Shown in pieces: positions 22,570 to 34,925 of a stretch of DNA of 64,000 nucleotides. This stretch comes from Plutella xylostella (taxonomy: Eukaryota; Arthropoda; Insecta; Lepidoptera; Plutellidae). A program made the translations under genes and the position numbers. The DNA is taken from contig NC_063983.1 in NCBI RefSeq assembly GCF_932276165.1, forward strand, positions 7,199,501 to 7,263,500. The letters are read 5' to 3'. The notes under the pieces were generated by a model. That model had not been told where the DNA came from. It was given only the letters and a program-made list of their open reading frames with translations, and made no database searches. Every line of letters starts with the position of its first letter. The stretch's first letter is position 1.

Positions 22570-24326
22570 GGAGTTTTTAAAGAAAACTAGCACTTGTTTA
22601 AATTTCATATTGCTGCGGGCATATAAAAACACAGTCAAAATTTCAAATGACTAGGTGAAATATCTTAACTTTATTTTGATGTTTAGATGGAATACGAATA
22701 TGAACTACTGAAAACACCTGAATATTGAGTAAGCCCTTCGGTGCTGAAGTTAATTATCTTCAATTTTACGGAAACGTAAGGATTACGGATACCTAGATAA
22801 GTCGTAGGTACTACCTATTTGTGTGTTTCTTCGTAAAAGTAGTTAACCTTAAATTGTATAAAATGTTTGAATACTTGGTTTTATGTGCTGAACAAATTTT
22901 TATACTTTATACCCGAAACTTTTTTTATTCTCACAACATGCTCATTCAAATGTCAACCTCGTGGCGTCCACTAGAAACCGAAACCACAAACGCTAAATAG
23001 GCGTCGTTTAATAAAGCGTAAAGGATTGCTATTCTTCTTAAATTAGGTATGGAATATGTAGCTGTTTGAGTGTAACTTATGATTCTCATATACAGAGTAG
23101 GTAAAAAAATATCCAGGCGAGGTCACACCCTGAAAATAAATAATTTAATGTGAGATGTGGGTAGGAACTGAAACAAATAATTGTGAAACTCAGTCTGTGA
23201 ATGTGTAACAATTATTAATTCTTTAGTTGAATAGATTTTTAGTTTCGTAATAATTTTAATCGGAGTTATCTTATGTCCTATTCGATAAGGACTTTGAACT
23301 GAGTTGGTTAAGATTTAAAGCTGATTTTTGTATTTCTACAACCTAAAACTTAACTTTAATTTGTCCACTTACTTAATTAATCCTGAAAAAGTAAATGTGT
23401 GAGTATTATTTTCCAAGGCAGCTTTAAGATTTCTTCAACAATACAGACAAGTAAGTATTTTTGGGTCATCCTTTATATTTCTATCGGTAAATATAGTATG
23501 GTGCTTTTAGAATTCTGGCAAAAATTACAATGTCACAAGTAGTCACAACTAATATGTATCAGTGTCAAAAGATTGGGTAATGTGTTGTTTTTATCGGTTC
23601 AATGACACTCCGAAATTAACTGTTTCAGTTTTCCTTGAAATCAGGAAGAATATGAGCATATACATAAATTAGTTAAGTACATATATATTATTATGTAGTG
23701 TCCGTACCGTAGTCGAGCTAGCTTCAGTGACCGTTACTGACCATTGAAGTTAAACAAAACACATGGCAATGTCACACATTGGATGGGTGACTTATTAGTG
23801 AGCCTAGTATCATACAGCAAAATGTCAGACTATCGTAGGTACGAATAAGTATATTATATATAGTTTATTATATAGTATAGTTTAGTGATGGTCTCTAGAA
23901 CACCGTTGGACATACATAGAAGCCACTGACAGTTGAATTTAAAATTACCTACCCGCAATTAAGTTCTGAAAAAATACATTTGAAAAAAGAATTCCTTTTC
24001 AAAAATGGACGCTTATTTAAACTATTCATATTCAAGCTAAACTCGGACATGTGTTCGTTGGTACAGTTTAGTACCTTAACACGAGTGCCTTACAGTTTAG
24101 AACTGTTTGCGGATGGGTCGGACGCATCCAAAGGCGGATATCCCGTGCGCCGCGCGCTATCGCTTTTCTGTCTTCCTGTGAAAGTTTACATACGAACGGG
24201 GATCAATAAAATAAATACATGAGTTTATTATATTTATTGAAGGATTTTTTTCAGCAAGTAGTTATGTACTTTAGTGGAGTTGCAAAAGCGGTAGGTTTTG
24301 TAAGGTCTCGAATTCTTGAGAGATAA
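22570..24326. other. Intergenic, no gene seen
   Basis: AT-rich. A GC-richer patch at 24080-24200 is part of an 80-codon open frame with no recognisable motif; I do not call it coding. Confidence 0.5.
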
Positions 24327-24542
24327 GGAATTTAAGTACAAAATAATTATACCACGTGCACGGTAAAGGAAAACGTCGTAAGGAAACCTGCGCATCTATA
24401 GGTATTTAGCACATCTAGATGTGTGAACCCCTACCAACCCGCAGTGGACCAGCGTGGTGGGAAATGGTCCAAGCTTAGGAAGGCAGTTTACATTTGAGAC
24501 AGCCAGGTTCAGGTTCTAACACTACCAAAGAGAATAGAATAT
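24327..24542 (+). mobile_element. SINE family A, 5'-truncated copy
   Basis: It matches the body and tail of the SINE at 2947-3310 in the opposite orientation: cggtaaaggaaaacgtcgt, gcagtggaccagcgtgg, gggaaatggtccaagctt, and the tail agagaatagaat. The tRNA-like head is missing. Confidence 0.8.
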
Positions 24543-27500
24543 CGTATCGATAATATATTATCATAGAATAACAAGTAGGTACAGTAGTACTAGCACTCGT
24601 TATTCTATGATATTATCTACAATTATACATGTACGTTAAACCAGCTGCTATTTCTTTTCAGCTATCAAGTGTCACTGAAAATGTACACCACGCAAATTGT
24701 TCTGGTCGTGTAAAATTGCCGTCACAAAATGTGAAGTGTGTGCACAACGCGATATCACCCACAGCCGTAGCCACCAACCGAGACTGGACACGAGCCTTCG
24801 TCACTGGACGGTTATGCCATCATTTCTAACCTTTCAGCTTTTAATTTCAATGTTGAAATGTCGCAAAATAGCAGTAGGTAGTGGAAATTTGTCATTGCTC
24901 GTAATGGTGAGCGCATATTTATGGACAATCGCTCGTATGATTCCACAAGGATATAAAATAAGATATAAGTACCTAGTAAGTAGGTACCTTTTTCATTTTA
25001 ATTAATCTATATTCTTATATTGTTCTATAAAGCTGAGAATCTGAAGACACAACCCTACAACTCCTTTAATCCGTCACCAAAATCATTCACATCATGACTA
25101 GGCACGGTTTATTCAAAGCGTGATCCGTTTAGCATCGATTGGCTTTCGGCTGCCGTTGAGGAAGCGGCGAGTTTTTGCGCTGATCAACTCATTCGTGGGA
25201 CTAATTGGATGATTTAGTTCCGTGAGGGGGCGACCCTACGCCGGCGGATTGTCACATTGTGACATGCCAACACTCGGCGAGCTGAGAGTGTGACTTTGTG
25301 GGCTGAAAAATATGCGTGGTTCAAGCCGTTCAAGTTGGATATGTGTATAGGCTTAGCGTTGGTATAGAGTAATTATTTTCTTTTATATAAAGTAAGTAAG
25401 TACTAGGTTAGGTATCGTCTTTACAAATAGATTTTTTATTATTATTTATTATTAAACATTTCAGTGTTTATATGTTTTTTTTTGTGCACTTGATCGGTGC
25501 AACCTCTACATAGATTGAAAACATAATATTGATTTTGTACCAAGTAAATAGCGCGGAATAGGTACTAGTAGTATACTTACTTCTGTAAAAAAAATCTTTC
25601 AATGTAAACACTCACTTTAAGGATTCGCATTTTATAAAGGGGCCATATCGCGAAGTCATAACGACAATATTTACGAATCAAGTGTCAAATTCAATTCAAT
25701 CCGAATATCATTGTCAAATAAGTTCGCGATAGGGATCCAGGAATGGATCCGTTGATTCTAATTTTGTTTGAGCAGGATAGAGGAAGATTTGATTAGTTTT
25801 AGCAGTATAGAGAAAGTTTTTATGGCACAAATGACTAACATACGGAATTTCCGACTAGACGGCTCCTCTTAACAACTGGATCGCAGCCAACATGGGGACA
25901 AATACTTTATGATGAGGAAGAGACTAGACTTTATGCTTTTATAATAAAACACAATGGAATTCATAGCGGAAACGGGTATTCTGTTAAGGCACATAATTAA
26001 AAATGTTCATGAATGCATCTTCAGTTAGACAGAGTAAATCATAAGTACCTACCTAGGTATTCCCTCACAATATTTAAAATGCAGAGTAACCGTGGATGAA
26101 TCCCATAATATGTACATAAATCTAATTTGAAGTAGAATCACACTGTGGTGAAAGGATTAGCCAGTCATATTAGGTGCATTAGATTTGTTTCTAGGTAAGG
26201 CTCTTGCCGTCCACCCCAGCCACAATTATTGTTTTTTATAAAACGCATGAAACGCAACCATTCGGTGTAGACATTTTTGTAATTATTTATTTTCAAATCA
26301 CATGAATGAATCGCGACCAAATATTATTCTCGCGAACAATGAAAAGTCACTGGAACTTTTTCATTGCTGCCTGAGGTAGTGAGTGCAGCAGGTGTCGTCT
26401 AACTATACTTTCCTACCGTGAAATAGGTACATACCTACTTACCTTTATTTACTTAATTCCAGCGAGCACCCGCATCACAACACGGGCTGAACAAATTATA
26501 ACCTTAATTAATTTAATCGAGACAAAGAATCCATGTCTCAAAGCAAAACTTTCCTAGTGAAGCCTTTTATGGGAACGTATTTTTAAACAAAGACTTGTTC
26601 AAAAGTTGGCCTTTGATAACGAAAACTTAAAAAATCCTTTTGCCTTGCAAGTATTAATGATTAAAAAATATAACAGAGCGGTAAAATTTCAGTCATAAAT
26701 TTGGTAAATATTAAAAAATATATCATAGTATTTTTAAATTAAACTAACTCAAAACCGCGAAATCGCTCTTCATAATCAAAATTATACTATCATGATAAAC
26801 TTGTAGATGCAGGCAAGTACATAATGTTGCAAAAGTGGTATAGCAAGCTGGAAGGGGCTTCTATTTGAAGGTCCTGAAAATAAACCCTTATGGTAAAAAG
26901 TCACGAGAGTTGCCCCCTGTTGACGGGTGATATATAATTAAATTATAATGGAAACATTATTAAATTATATTCCCTAAAACAGGCATGAAAATAATATCTT
27001 TCCTCCGGTAGTATTATTGCCTAAGTGATCTATACAAATACACCTATATAGGCCGCCGCTGCCCCAGCAGTCACGGCTAAGGCTATGAACATAAAAGTTT
27101 CAGGTTTAATTAAAAATTGTGAATTGGCTTCGTTGGATAAAATGGCTGACTAGGTAAAATATTAACTCGTAGCCTTTCGAATGATTCCTTTTGAACTTAT
27201 ATTTTCATTCAAACATTCGCGAGTATCAAAACTGCGAGAGAAAATGTTTTCTGAAATGTTATGATGATAAATATGCTTATTTATAAAGATTCTATTTGTG
27301 TACTGATAAAATTTGTTAATTAATTACCGGGCCAATATTCAAACTGTAGCTGCCTGCTTTGTCTTTTATTTTTCATTTAGTTGCCTATGTCTAATGTCTG
27401 TAAACTTCCCTTCAGTAGACAAACTCTAAAATTGTGTATTGTAAATTAAAAATTATTATGCCTATCATCTACTACTATCCTACCGACCTCAAAACCGGAA

Positions 27501-28990
27501 CTCAACCCAGTTTTTGAATACCTTCCGGTTTCGCATGCCTGTCAAATTGTACAGCGAGAAGCGGGTGGCTCGCATGCGAGTCACCTCTGACTACCACTTC
27601 GTGGATTACAGTCTTGAGCATATGTGTATACTTATTTATATACTGTATGTAAGTAAGTATACCAACTATCACGCTTATTAGAACATAATAACTTATTTGC
27701 TACTCTTAGTACTACCCGAAAAAGGCCCACCCGAGTTCAATGAACTCAGCCTGACCTTAGCTCAATATTATCCGCAATAATATACATACTTACCAATCAT
27801 TGAATCTAAATGAGTTGTAGAGAAAAAAGGCCTTACAAATAGCAGACGTGGGTCATTGAACTACGTAAAATTAAATGAGTGTAAAAAAAGTTACGTAGCA
27901 AGCCGACCACGCGTGTTGGCCTCGTATCATACCCAGTTTTTTTTAATGAATTTTATGATACTACTAATAAAGTGGAAGACTCAATAGAATAGGTTGAGGA
28001 GATACGTAGATGAAGGAATGAAGGTTGTTGGACAAGATTCGCACTTTAGTGATTTTAGGAAGATGAATCATAATCTAGATTATTACTCATTTATCTCATA
28101 TATTTCCTAAACTACCTTCTTAAACTAGGACCGGGTTACTTTTAAATAATCAATTGTTATTATATATATTGTGTTCAGATGATATATTATTTAGTGGTAC
28201 CGTACAACACAAACCTACCCTTCTTTACATCGACAAAGTCGGACAAAAGTCCGCCATTAGAACTTTGATCATCACGGCCATACATCATGTAGGTATAGTG
28301 TATTAACCCAACATTATTGAAGGGTTTCTATTCCAGCTGTATGTATCAGCTGATGAAATCGTGCTCGCGCTTCACAGATTCTCTGAACTGGAAAAATACG
28401 AATCGTTAGATTGTATTCCTAACAAGCACGGTTGTATGGGCTCGTTCTGGGTACAGCGGTGGACAGGACGGGGCAGAGGTTTGCTAGTCCATCTTCACTC
28501 TTAGGTTCATGAGATTTAGGCTGTGTACCTATTCTAAATTTTTACTGGGTATAATAATTAACATGACCTAAGTATCCCATGAAAACGCTTTGTTCTTGAT
28601 GATGCATCGCGATGATGGTGGAAAGTGTAAGTATCTCTGTGTTTTTAAACTTCTTGTAACCTAGCCTTATTATTATGATGATGATGATTTCCACTTGTTT
28701 AGATACCTACTTCCGAAACTGTATACGTATAGTATAAATAAAAAATAAATGTCTAGGTACCCGAGAATAGTGTCCAAAGTTGTACTTACTTAATATTTTA
28801 TTACTTAAGTATACCTACATACTTACTATTTTTATTTTACAACCTGCAACTACAAACCAAACTAAACAACTAGTTTTATTTTCTTGGTGCAACAAGCTTT
28901 TTCTATGAGATAATCGGCAGACTTGATTACAGCAGCCAATACTAATAATAAGACAATAACATAAGTATAACCGTTCCTATTTCATAATCG
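24543..28990. other. Intergenic or intronic, AT-rich
   Basis: No gene supported. An inverted-repeat element lies at 25640-25740. A 66-codon open frame at 28307-28504 follows an acceptor-like site (ctattccag|CTG at 28337) but has no match I recognise. Confidence 0.5.
25640..25740. mobile_element. Inverted-repeat element, relative of 21053-21166
   Basis: Ends GGGGCCATATCGCGAAGT and the inverse TTCGCGATAGGGATCC, with internal AAGTGTCAAATTCAATTC. Short and diverged. Confidence 0.55.
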
Positions 28991-29079
28991 CACCTCTACG
29001 ATACACACACAATGCGCAACGTGGGCAATTACAAATCATTTTGCTTCCAATTAAAGTTCCGCGGGAGTGCGAAAACTGG

Positions 29080-29438
29080 CGCTCAAATGATAGGATACTC
29101 GTACGCGTTGTGATGAAAGCGTTTTCCACACTAGGCTAGGCCGGCGCGAGGGCGAACAAATTTCCTTCGCCATCGCCAGTACGACACCAGACCCACGCCG
29201 AGACGCCGCGCGGCCGGGAGCGCGCGCGAAAATTGCGGGAAAAACATAAACAAGTGTCAGAAAACCGGCAACGCTCGTGAACGGTTCGAAATGCAGTTCT
29301 AAATTTGAAAAGGAATAGCTTTTTTAAAAGTGTGCAGCCAGCCAGTGCTATTTGATTTTGTTTACAGTGAATGTTTTTCTTCTAAGTGAGTGTGTGTTGT
29401 TTTTTGGACTGCCTCAGCAGCGGTGACCAGTTTTTCAG
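29080..29438 (+). promoter_or_regulatory. CpG-rich promoter and likely noncoding first exon of a plus-strand gene
   Basis: From 29130 to 29240 the sequence is packed with CpG (gccgcgcggccgggagcgcg), then turns into an insect-like 5' leader with an initiator-like gtgtcag at 29255-29260. Two donor candidates follow: TAA|gtgagt at 29385/29386 and CAG|gtatat at 29438/29439. Only a tiny upstream frame (MQF) is present, so the exon is untranslated. The gene body would be beyond position 64000. Confidence 0.45.
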
Positions 29439-30273
29439 GTATATTTTTTTACATTACGTATCATTTCATATGTAGGTATAAATGAAAAAGGTTTCAGGTA
29501 CAAGCATGCACATTTGTTTGCCCGGCCAGTTATTCAAGATTCAAGTAGTGTTTTTCGTGGTTTCATTTGATTTTAATTACTGTTAGCAATTATGTAGAGG
29601 CTGTACTTTATAATTGCGAAGTCGATTCCGATAATTGGAGTTAAAAATTCGGCGATATTAATTTAAATCCTTGAATTCATTTTGCGTTCTCTAATAAGTA
29701 AATGCTCGATTTGGAATGTAGGTCGGTTTAGTAATTTACCTCTTCTTATGAGTAAGTAATTAAGACGGAATAAATTACTGATATATGTAAGTACTTACGA
29801 GTACATACTAAGTAGGTATTCACGCTGCATAATACCCACATTAATATTGCTAATTCCATGCAATTTATCTGACGTGAATATATTTTTTGCATAAATTTTG
29901 TCAGCTGAAAGTAATGAGATTATCCGTATTCTTAGGTCAGCAATCAAAATATATTCAGGTTATAAGCATCACACGAGTTTATCGACGTCGATATCAAACC
30001 CGTGTAGCGGCCGCAGGCAGTAGGAAATTGCGGGTCGTCTCTGTATGCGGTGACCGGAAAAGTCCGAAACTCTGAACTCACTAACTTACTGTCCCAATTT
30101 GAAGGAGTTTCCGACTAAGGACAGACTTGACTGCTCCCAATTTCTTTGATTGTCCCTTTGTGAATAAATGCTTACATTCCTTTCAGCAATTACCTACCTA
30201 CGAATTTAAACGATCGCTCTCAATTATTGACGAGGGATACCTTGACGACATTGACCTCTTATATTATATTTGA

Positions 30274-30360
30274 ACCCCGACGTTAATGTTATAGTTAAGT
30301 TTAACGTTTCTCTGCATACCTATCTGTGTTATCGTCTTCCAAACGGCGATTTTCACTGCT
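30274..30360 (+). repeat. Dispersed repeat family R2, diverged copy
   Basis: Contains accccgacgttaatg and agtttaacgtttctctgc, then ctatctgtgttatcgtc. It matches 41975-42195 (accccgacgcaaaaagg, agtttaacgtgtctgtgc). Confidence 0.5.
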
Positions 30361-30392
30361 CGATCGATTAAGAAAAACCTGCACTTGGCCCA

Positions 30393-30645
30393 AGGGCGTA
30401 CCCAGGATTTCAGCTAGGGGGGGGGCAGCTCATACCTATTCCGAGATGATGGGTTATATTGAAACATTATATAGATAAAAGAATATTAAATCAAAATATC
30501 TGACTAAAAAGAAAAGATACTTTGTTTCCAACACTTCATATTGCGCACAGTAAGTAACACGTTTTTAATTCCCACTTGGCAGGAAAATTTTCGTTTATTT
30601 TATCTTCTAGGGGGCGGCAGCTGCCCCCCCCCTGGGTACGCCCAG
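30393..30645. mobile_element. Inverted-repeat DNA element with 10 bp target duplication
   Basis: Ends GGGCGTACCCAGG and CCTGGGTACGCCC, with subterminal G-runs (nine or ten G) mirrored by C-runs. ACTTGGCCCA flanks it at 30383-30392 and 30646-30655. A 9-10 bp duplication suggests a Mutator-like origin; the superfamily is uncertain. Confidence 0.8.
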
Positions 30646-31092
30646 ACTTGGCCCACAGATAAGACGTATTCGATGCGTTGATTAATCACGTACGGTTAGC
30701 ATAATAGTCGTGTAGTGACATGCGTATGCAGCCATCAATATGCATATTATGCAGGCAGGCCGCGCATGGACTGAGAAATAATACCTGAAGCGTATGATCT
30801 AATTAATCCAACGGTTTTCAAGTTAAGTACGCGTAATAAGTCCACTTGATGGGTAATAGCTATAGTTTACTTAATAGCAAGTACCTACATGACTCTTTAA
30901 TTTCTTAAACATACACCATAAGGTACAAAATATCAACTTGTATTATGAAAGAGTAAACAAGACGGCCTTATTGCCTAAAATAATCTCTACCACACAGCCT
31001 TTGGATGGATTAGATAGTTTTATTTTAAATAACATGATTAAATACAATATACTTAATTTCTCTTCTGAAGTTAGGTAAACTCTTAGTATAAA

Positions 31093-31357
31093 AAAAAAAA
31101 ACATACACACACACTCATGCCTTGTACTAATGTACTCTCTTGCGGGGTAGGCAGAGGTACTATGCACCCACTTTTCGCCAGAGTGTTATGTTAGTCCCAA
31201 TGTAATAGGGGGCGGGCCTATTGCCATTTTACGGGCACATCCAAGACCCGAGAACAAATATCTGTGTTTAAACAAATATCTGCCCCAGTCGGGAATCGAA
31301 CCCGGGACCATCGGCTCAGTAGTCAGGGTCACTAACCACTACGCCATTCGGTCGTCT
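31093..31357 (-). mobile_element. tRNA-derived SINE (family B), copy 1
   Basis: On the minus strand the head reads GTAGTGGTTAGTGACC with B box GGGTTCGATTCCCG, then an AAATATTTGTTTAAACACAG-like body and an A-rich tail. ACTCTTAGTATAAA flanks it at 31079-31092 and 31358-31371, a 14 bp target duplication. Confidence 0.9.
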
Positions 31358-32019
31358 ACTCTTAGTATAAACATACAATAAACATTTTAGTTTAGTAAAG
31401 TAGGTTTACAAGTTCTCGGATTGCTCAATAACGTACTTAAATAGTGAAGTTGTGTAGGTAAATGGGTCCAAGCGATGGAGTCGAGACCTCCGTTAGAATG
31501 CTGACAGCCTGAACGACCTCATGTTCGTCACCTAATTTGGAGATTTGTTGTCCAACGTCAAATAAGATGGGATTCTCGAATAACTGTAAAATAAATCAGC
31601 TACCAGTATTTCCAATTATGTAGAATTAGAATTAGAAGACAATTCGTTTTAGGAAAAATGTTTTCATAACTTAGATTAAATAAACGAACTGAACTATTTA
31701 TTTACTGTAGGTACTTACTTGATTCTAATTTTTCAGAACAAACTATCAGTGTTAGTGAAAAGGTAATTGTTTGGGCCGTATCTATCATTTGTATGTAGGT
31801 AGTTAGAAGTTAACTAGTTATGCAAATAATTATCACTGCAACACGAAATAATGATTATCTTCATCTCAAAAACAGTATCAAGAAAAAAAAAGATATTCTT
31901 TCCGCTTTATCATACCACACTTGCTATGACCTAAAATGTGCAAGTCATGAGATCTCGAAAGAACAGTGAACACCATAAACAGAATAACGTAGGATAGCTG
32001 GATTGTAGACCTTATATAC

Positions 32020-32160
32020 AGGAAGCATGTACTGGCTTGATTAACTCCTGAGGGAAGGCGTGTATCCCCAAGTGGACATAAGATGAGAGTAGTTTGTAAA
32101 CATTGACGTTCATCAGAAAATTTTATATTTATACGATGAATTAAAAAAAATTGAATTAAT
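32020..32160 (+). repeat. Retroelement 3' tail family R3, copy 1
   Basis: Contains attgacgttcatcagaaaat then tttatatttatacgatga. The same segment occurs at 45825-45905 (plus) and 54648-54730 (minus), always running into an A-rich or simple-repeat end, as expected for a LINE 3' end. Confidence 0.7.
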
Positions 32161-33124
32161 AGGTCCTTTTTTATGACGAGTACAGTACGGTTCAAACAAC
32201 TTGATAGTTCCTGAAGTTGGCTGCGATTAGAGTGCGACAAACTTATCTGTTCCGGTGACAGTTCACTAAATTGGTCCATATCTCATTATTTATTAATAAA
32301 TTATATATTGATATAGATTAGATGGGTTTATTAAAACCGCAAGGGTAAATTACCATTACGGGAAAACTTAACATCTTAAAGAATTATGAAATATTAGATA
32401 TTTACGTGAGCTCTCACCGGAACAGATAAGTTTGTGGCACTGTACACTTTTGTGCTTTGTCAAACTAACCAACTGTCAATCTTTGAAAGAATGAATAGGC
32501 GGTTTGTTAGTTTGATAAGGTACAAAAGTGCATTCGCTGTGACCTTCATAACAACCAAGTTGTTAAACCTTACTGTACCAAAAGTTAGAGCGTGTATCAG
32601 TAATCAAATCCTTCGTTCTCTTTGTAAAATACATTCATAAAAATACTTGTATGTAGGTACATACAAGTTAAGTTGTATATGTATACCTATTTATTTTATC
32701 TTAACTAACATAAATTATAAATTCAGCGTAGGCAGCAATCCTATTATTAACTGTTCGACACCAAAGTTTAAAATCGCCACATACCTATCTATGATGTCAT
32801 TTCAAAATTGAAGTCATCAGTCAGTAGTTGAATAGGAACTTTATTTTAGAAAATTACGGACGGATAAAACGGATTTAGGAGGTATGACATAATTTTATAT
32901 ACTTACTTACCTCTAGATATTTGAAGCGACGACGCGTAAGATACTCGTAGTATGAAAACGTGTCTTATCATCGGCTAACTATAATCCGCCGCTGAACGCG
33001 CGAACGTAGGCACAGATAATATAAGTTCTTACGTAGGCCTCCAAGGAGACGCTGTCCTTAGGCTGGCGTTGCGTGTACAGGTGTTGCCATAGTCGTAAGT
33101 TTTTCAGATAATTTTAAAAAGTCG

Positions 33125-33205
33125 TAGAAAAACAGTTGTTCAGATTGACTACCTGAGTCACCCCCTTTCGGCTTAGTATACTACTTTTGTAACACTATAT
33201 GTATA
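33125..33205. repeat. M2 family fragment
   Basis: Contains gttgttcagattgac, gagtcaccccctttcggctt and agtatactacttttgtaaca. It corresponds to the right half of the M2 elements at 37446-37749 and 38354-38490. Confidence 0.7.
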
Positions 33206-34744
33206 TAGATAGATTGCAGTCTTTAGTAGTCTTTCTTTATCTATAGTACTTACTTACTAAAAAGTCACGTGTTCAGATGGGCCTTTAGAGCCATGACCAA
33301 TTTCGTTTTGCTATATACCAATTTTGCAACATCATCGTGTATACCTAGCATTAAGTATATTAGAACACTTCTATTTCTGAAACAAAAAAAAAAACACCCA
33401 TAACACTGTTCTAAGCTCAAATGCGCCTCATTTCGAGAGATTAACTGAAAAGTCCTATCTGGCCTTAGCGTATATCTAGATCTAGGTCAAACTTATTCCA
33501 AGCTGAAGGAGGAGTAATGGGTCTGCTTTAGCTCTTGCTCAGACTTCAGGTGTAAACCTGGGTAGTGTTAACCTCAAGTGCTCTAATAATGTTGTGTTTG
33601 TTCAATAAAGGTAGAATAGGAAAAACATATTTTTTTGCCCTATACTTACGTAGCGGGATATACGAGTCTAATTTATCAAGCTAGGATAGTAAGCTAGCAA
33701 ATAATGGTATTGTGTGTAGTAGAAAAGTCTTCATATTCTACATTTCTACGAAGTATGTATTAGTAGAATCACTAGCTAGAAAAACTAGTGTCATGAAGCC
33801 CGGGAAATATGAACATAGCTGTCAGTTTCACACAGAAAATGTCAAGTTGAGGAATTGTAGTATGGAATGCTGGTCTGTGATTAGCTGAATTGTCTTTGAG
33901 TAGGACTTAAAAGTCGCTTGGAGTGAGAAACTGGACTCAATTTCGAAGAAATCTCCTGGGAGATCAATCTATCGAATATGTACTGACATCTTATATAATA
34001 TTTAACACTTTAGGTCCTTTTACGGAACCTTCGTCATTTTGACATATCAGGTTATTACGTCAAGGCTAAGTTATAGTAGATGATGCGAAAGATTAATTAG
34101 TAAAAATAAATAAATAATAGTTTTCGTAAAAAAAATACGAATAAAAGTCTCAGAATAAGTTTACCCGAATGTATCGGAAATGTATTGGACGAAAATCTAT
34201 CGTGGAAATTATAACCCTAAATCCTTGTGCTTTAAAACCCCATGATCAAAAGTTATTAACTATATTTCAAAGGTATTTCAAAATAATCATTATTTCTAAA
34301 TAAAATCAGGTCCACCGCTGGGTTTCTTCAAAATTACCTAGTAAACAATGCAATCTCTGTGTAGGTTTTCATTTACGAATACCCGGTAGGTAGGTATTTC
34401 TACGCGGGATGTCTACGTGAAATATTGGCCAGGGTAAGGTCGTATATCAGCGGTAAAGCTGGGCGTGTCCCACAATGATACATTTACATTGCCATTCTGC
34501 CTAGTAACATTTACGAACGAATTTTGTCGATGTCGAAATACATGCGTAAAGCAATGATCTACAAAGCATAATGTCCCCAAGTCGAATTTTGGCCATGGCC
34601 GCCAATCTTATTGAGATCAGCCATTTTCACGGGAGTAGATTATAGTGTCCAAGTGTGAGAAGTACAGGAGTACAGAAGGCCTGGGACGGCGCGCGAAGAC
34701 ACGCACGTGAAGACGTGTAAAAAGCTTTGCGTCGCACTCACTCA

Positions 34745-34925
34745 CATCGCGCGGCTTCAAGAGTGAATGCGACGGAAAACCATTTCATCTTGTGCGAACC
34801 CAGGACCTCTTGGTTTTGAAGCAGAGCTTCTACCAAAGGACCACAGATCCAGTTAACATATAAAATATCACAGTACACTTCCTTATTCCATCCAAAGTTA
34901 TATTCCGAAGCTATATTATACCGAT
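34745..34925 (-). repeat. Possible tRNA-derived SINE fragment
   Basis: On the minus strand TGGTAGAAGCTCTGC and CCTGGGTTCGCACAAG resemble A and B boxes about 30 nt apart. There is no acceptor stem and no target duplication, so it is not a tRNA gene. Confidence 0.35.

Noticed and set aside
23980..24222. 80-codon plus frame with GC-rich end
   Set aside because: No motif, no splice context and no support from neighbouring sequence.
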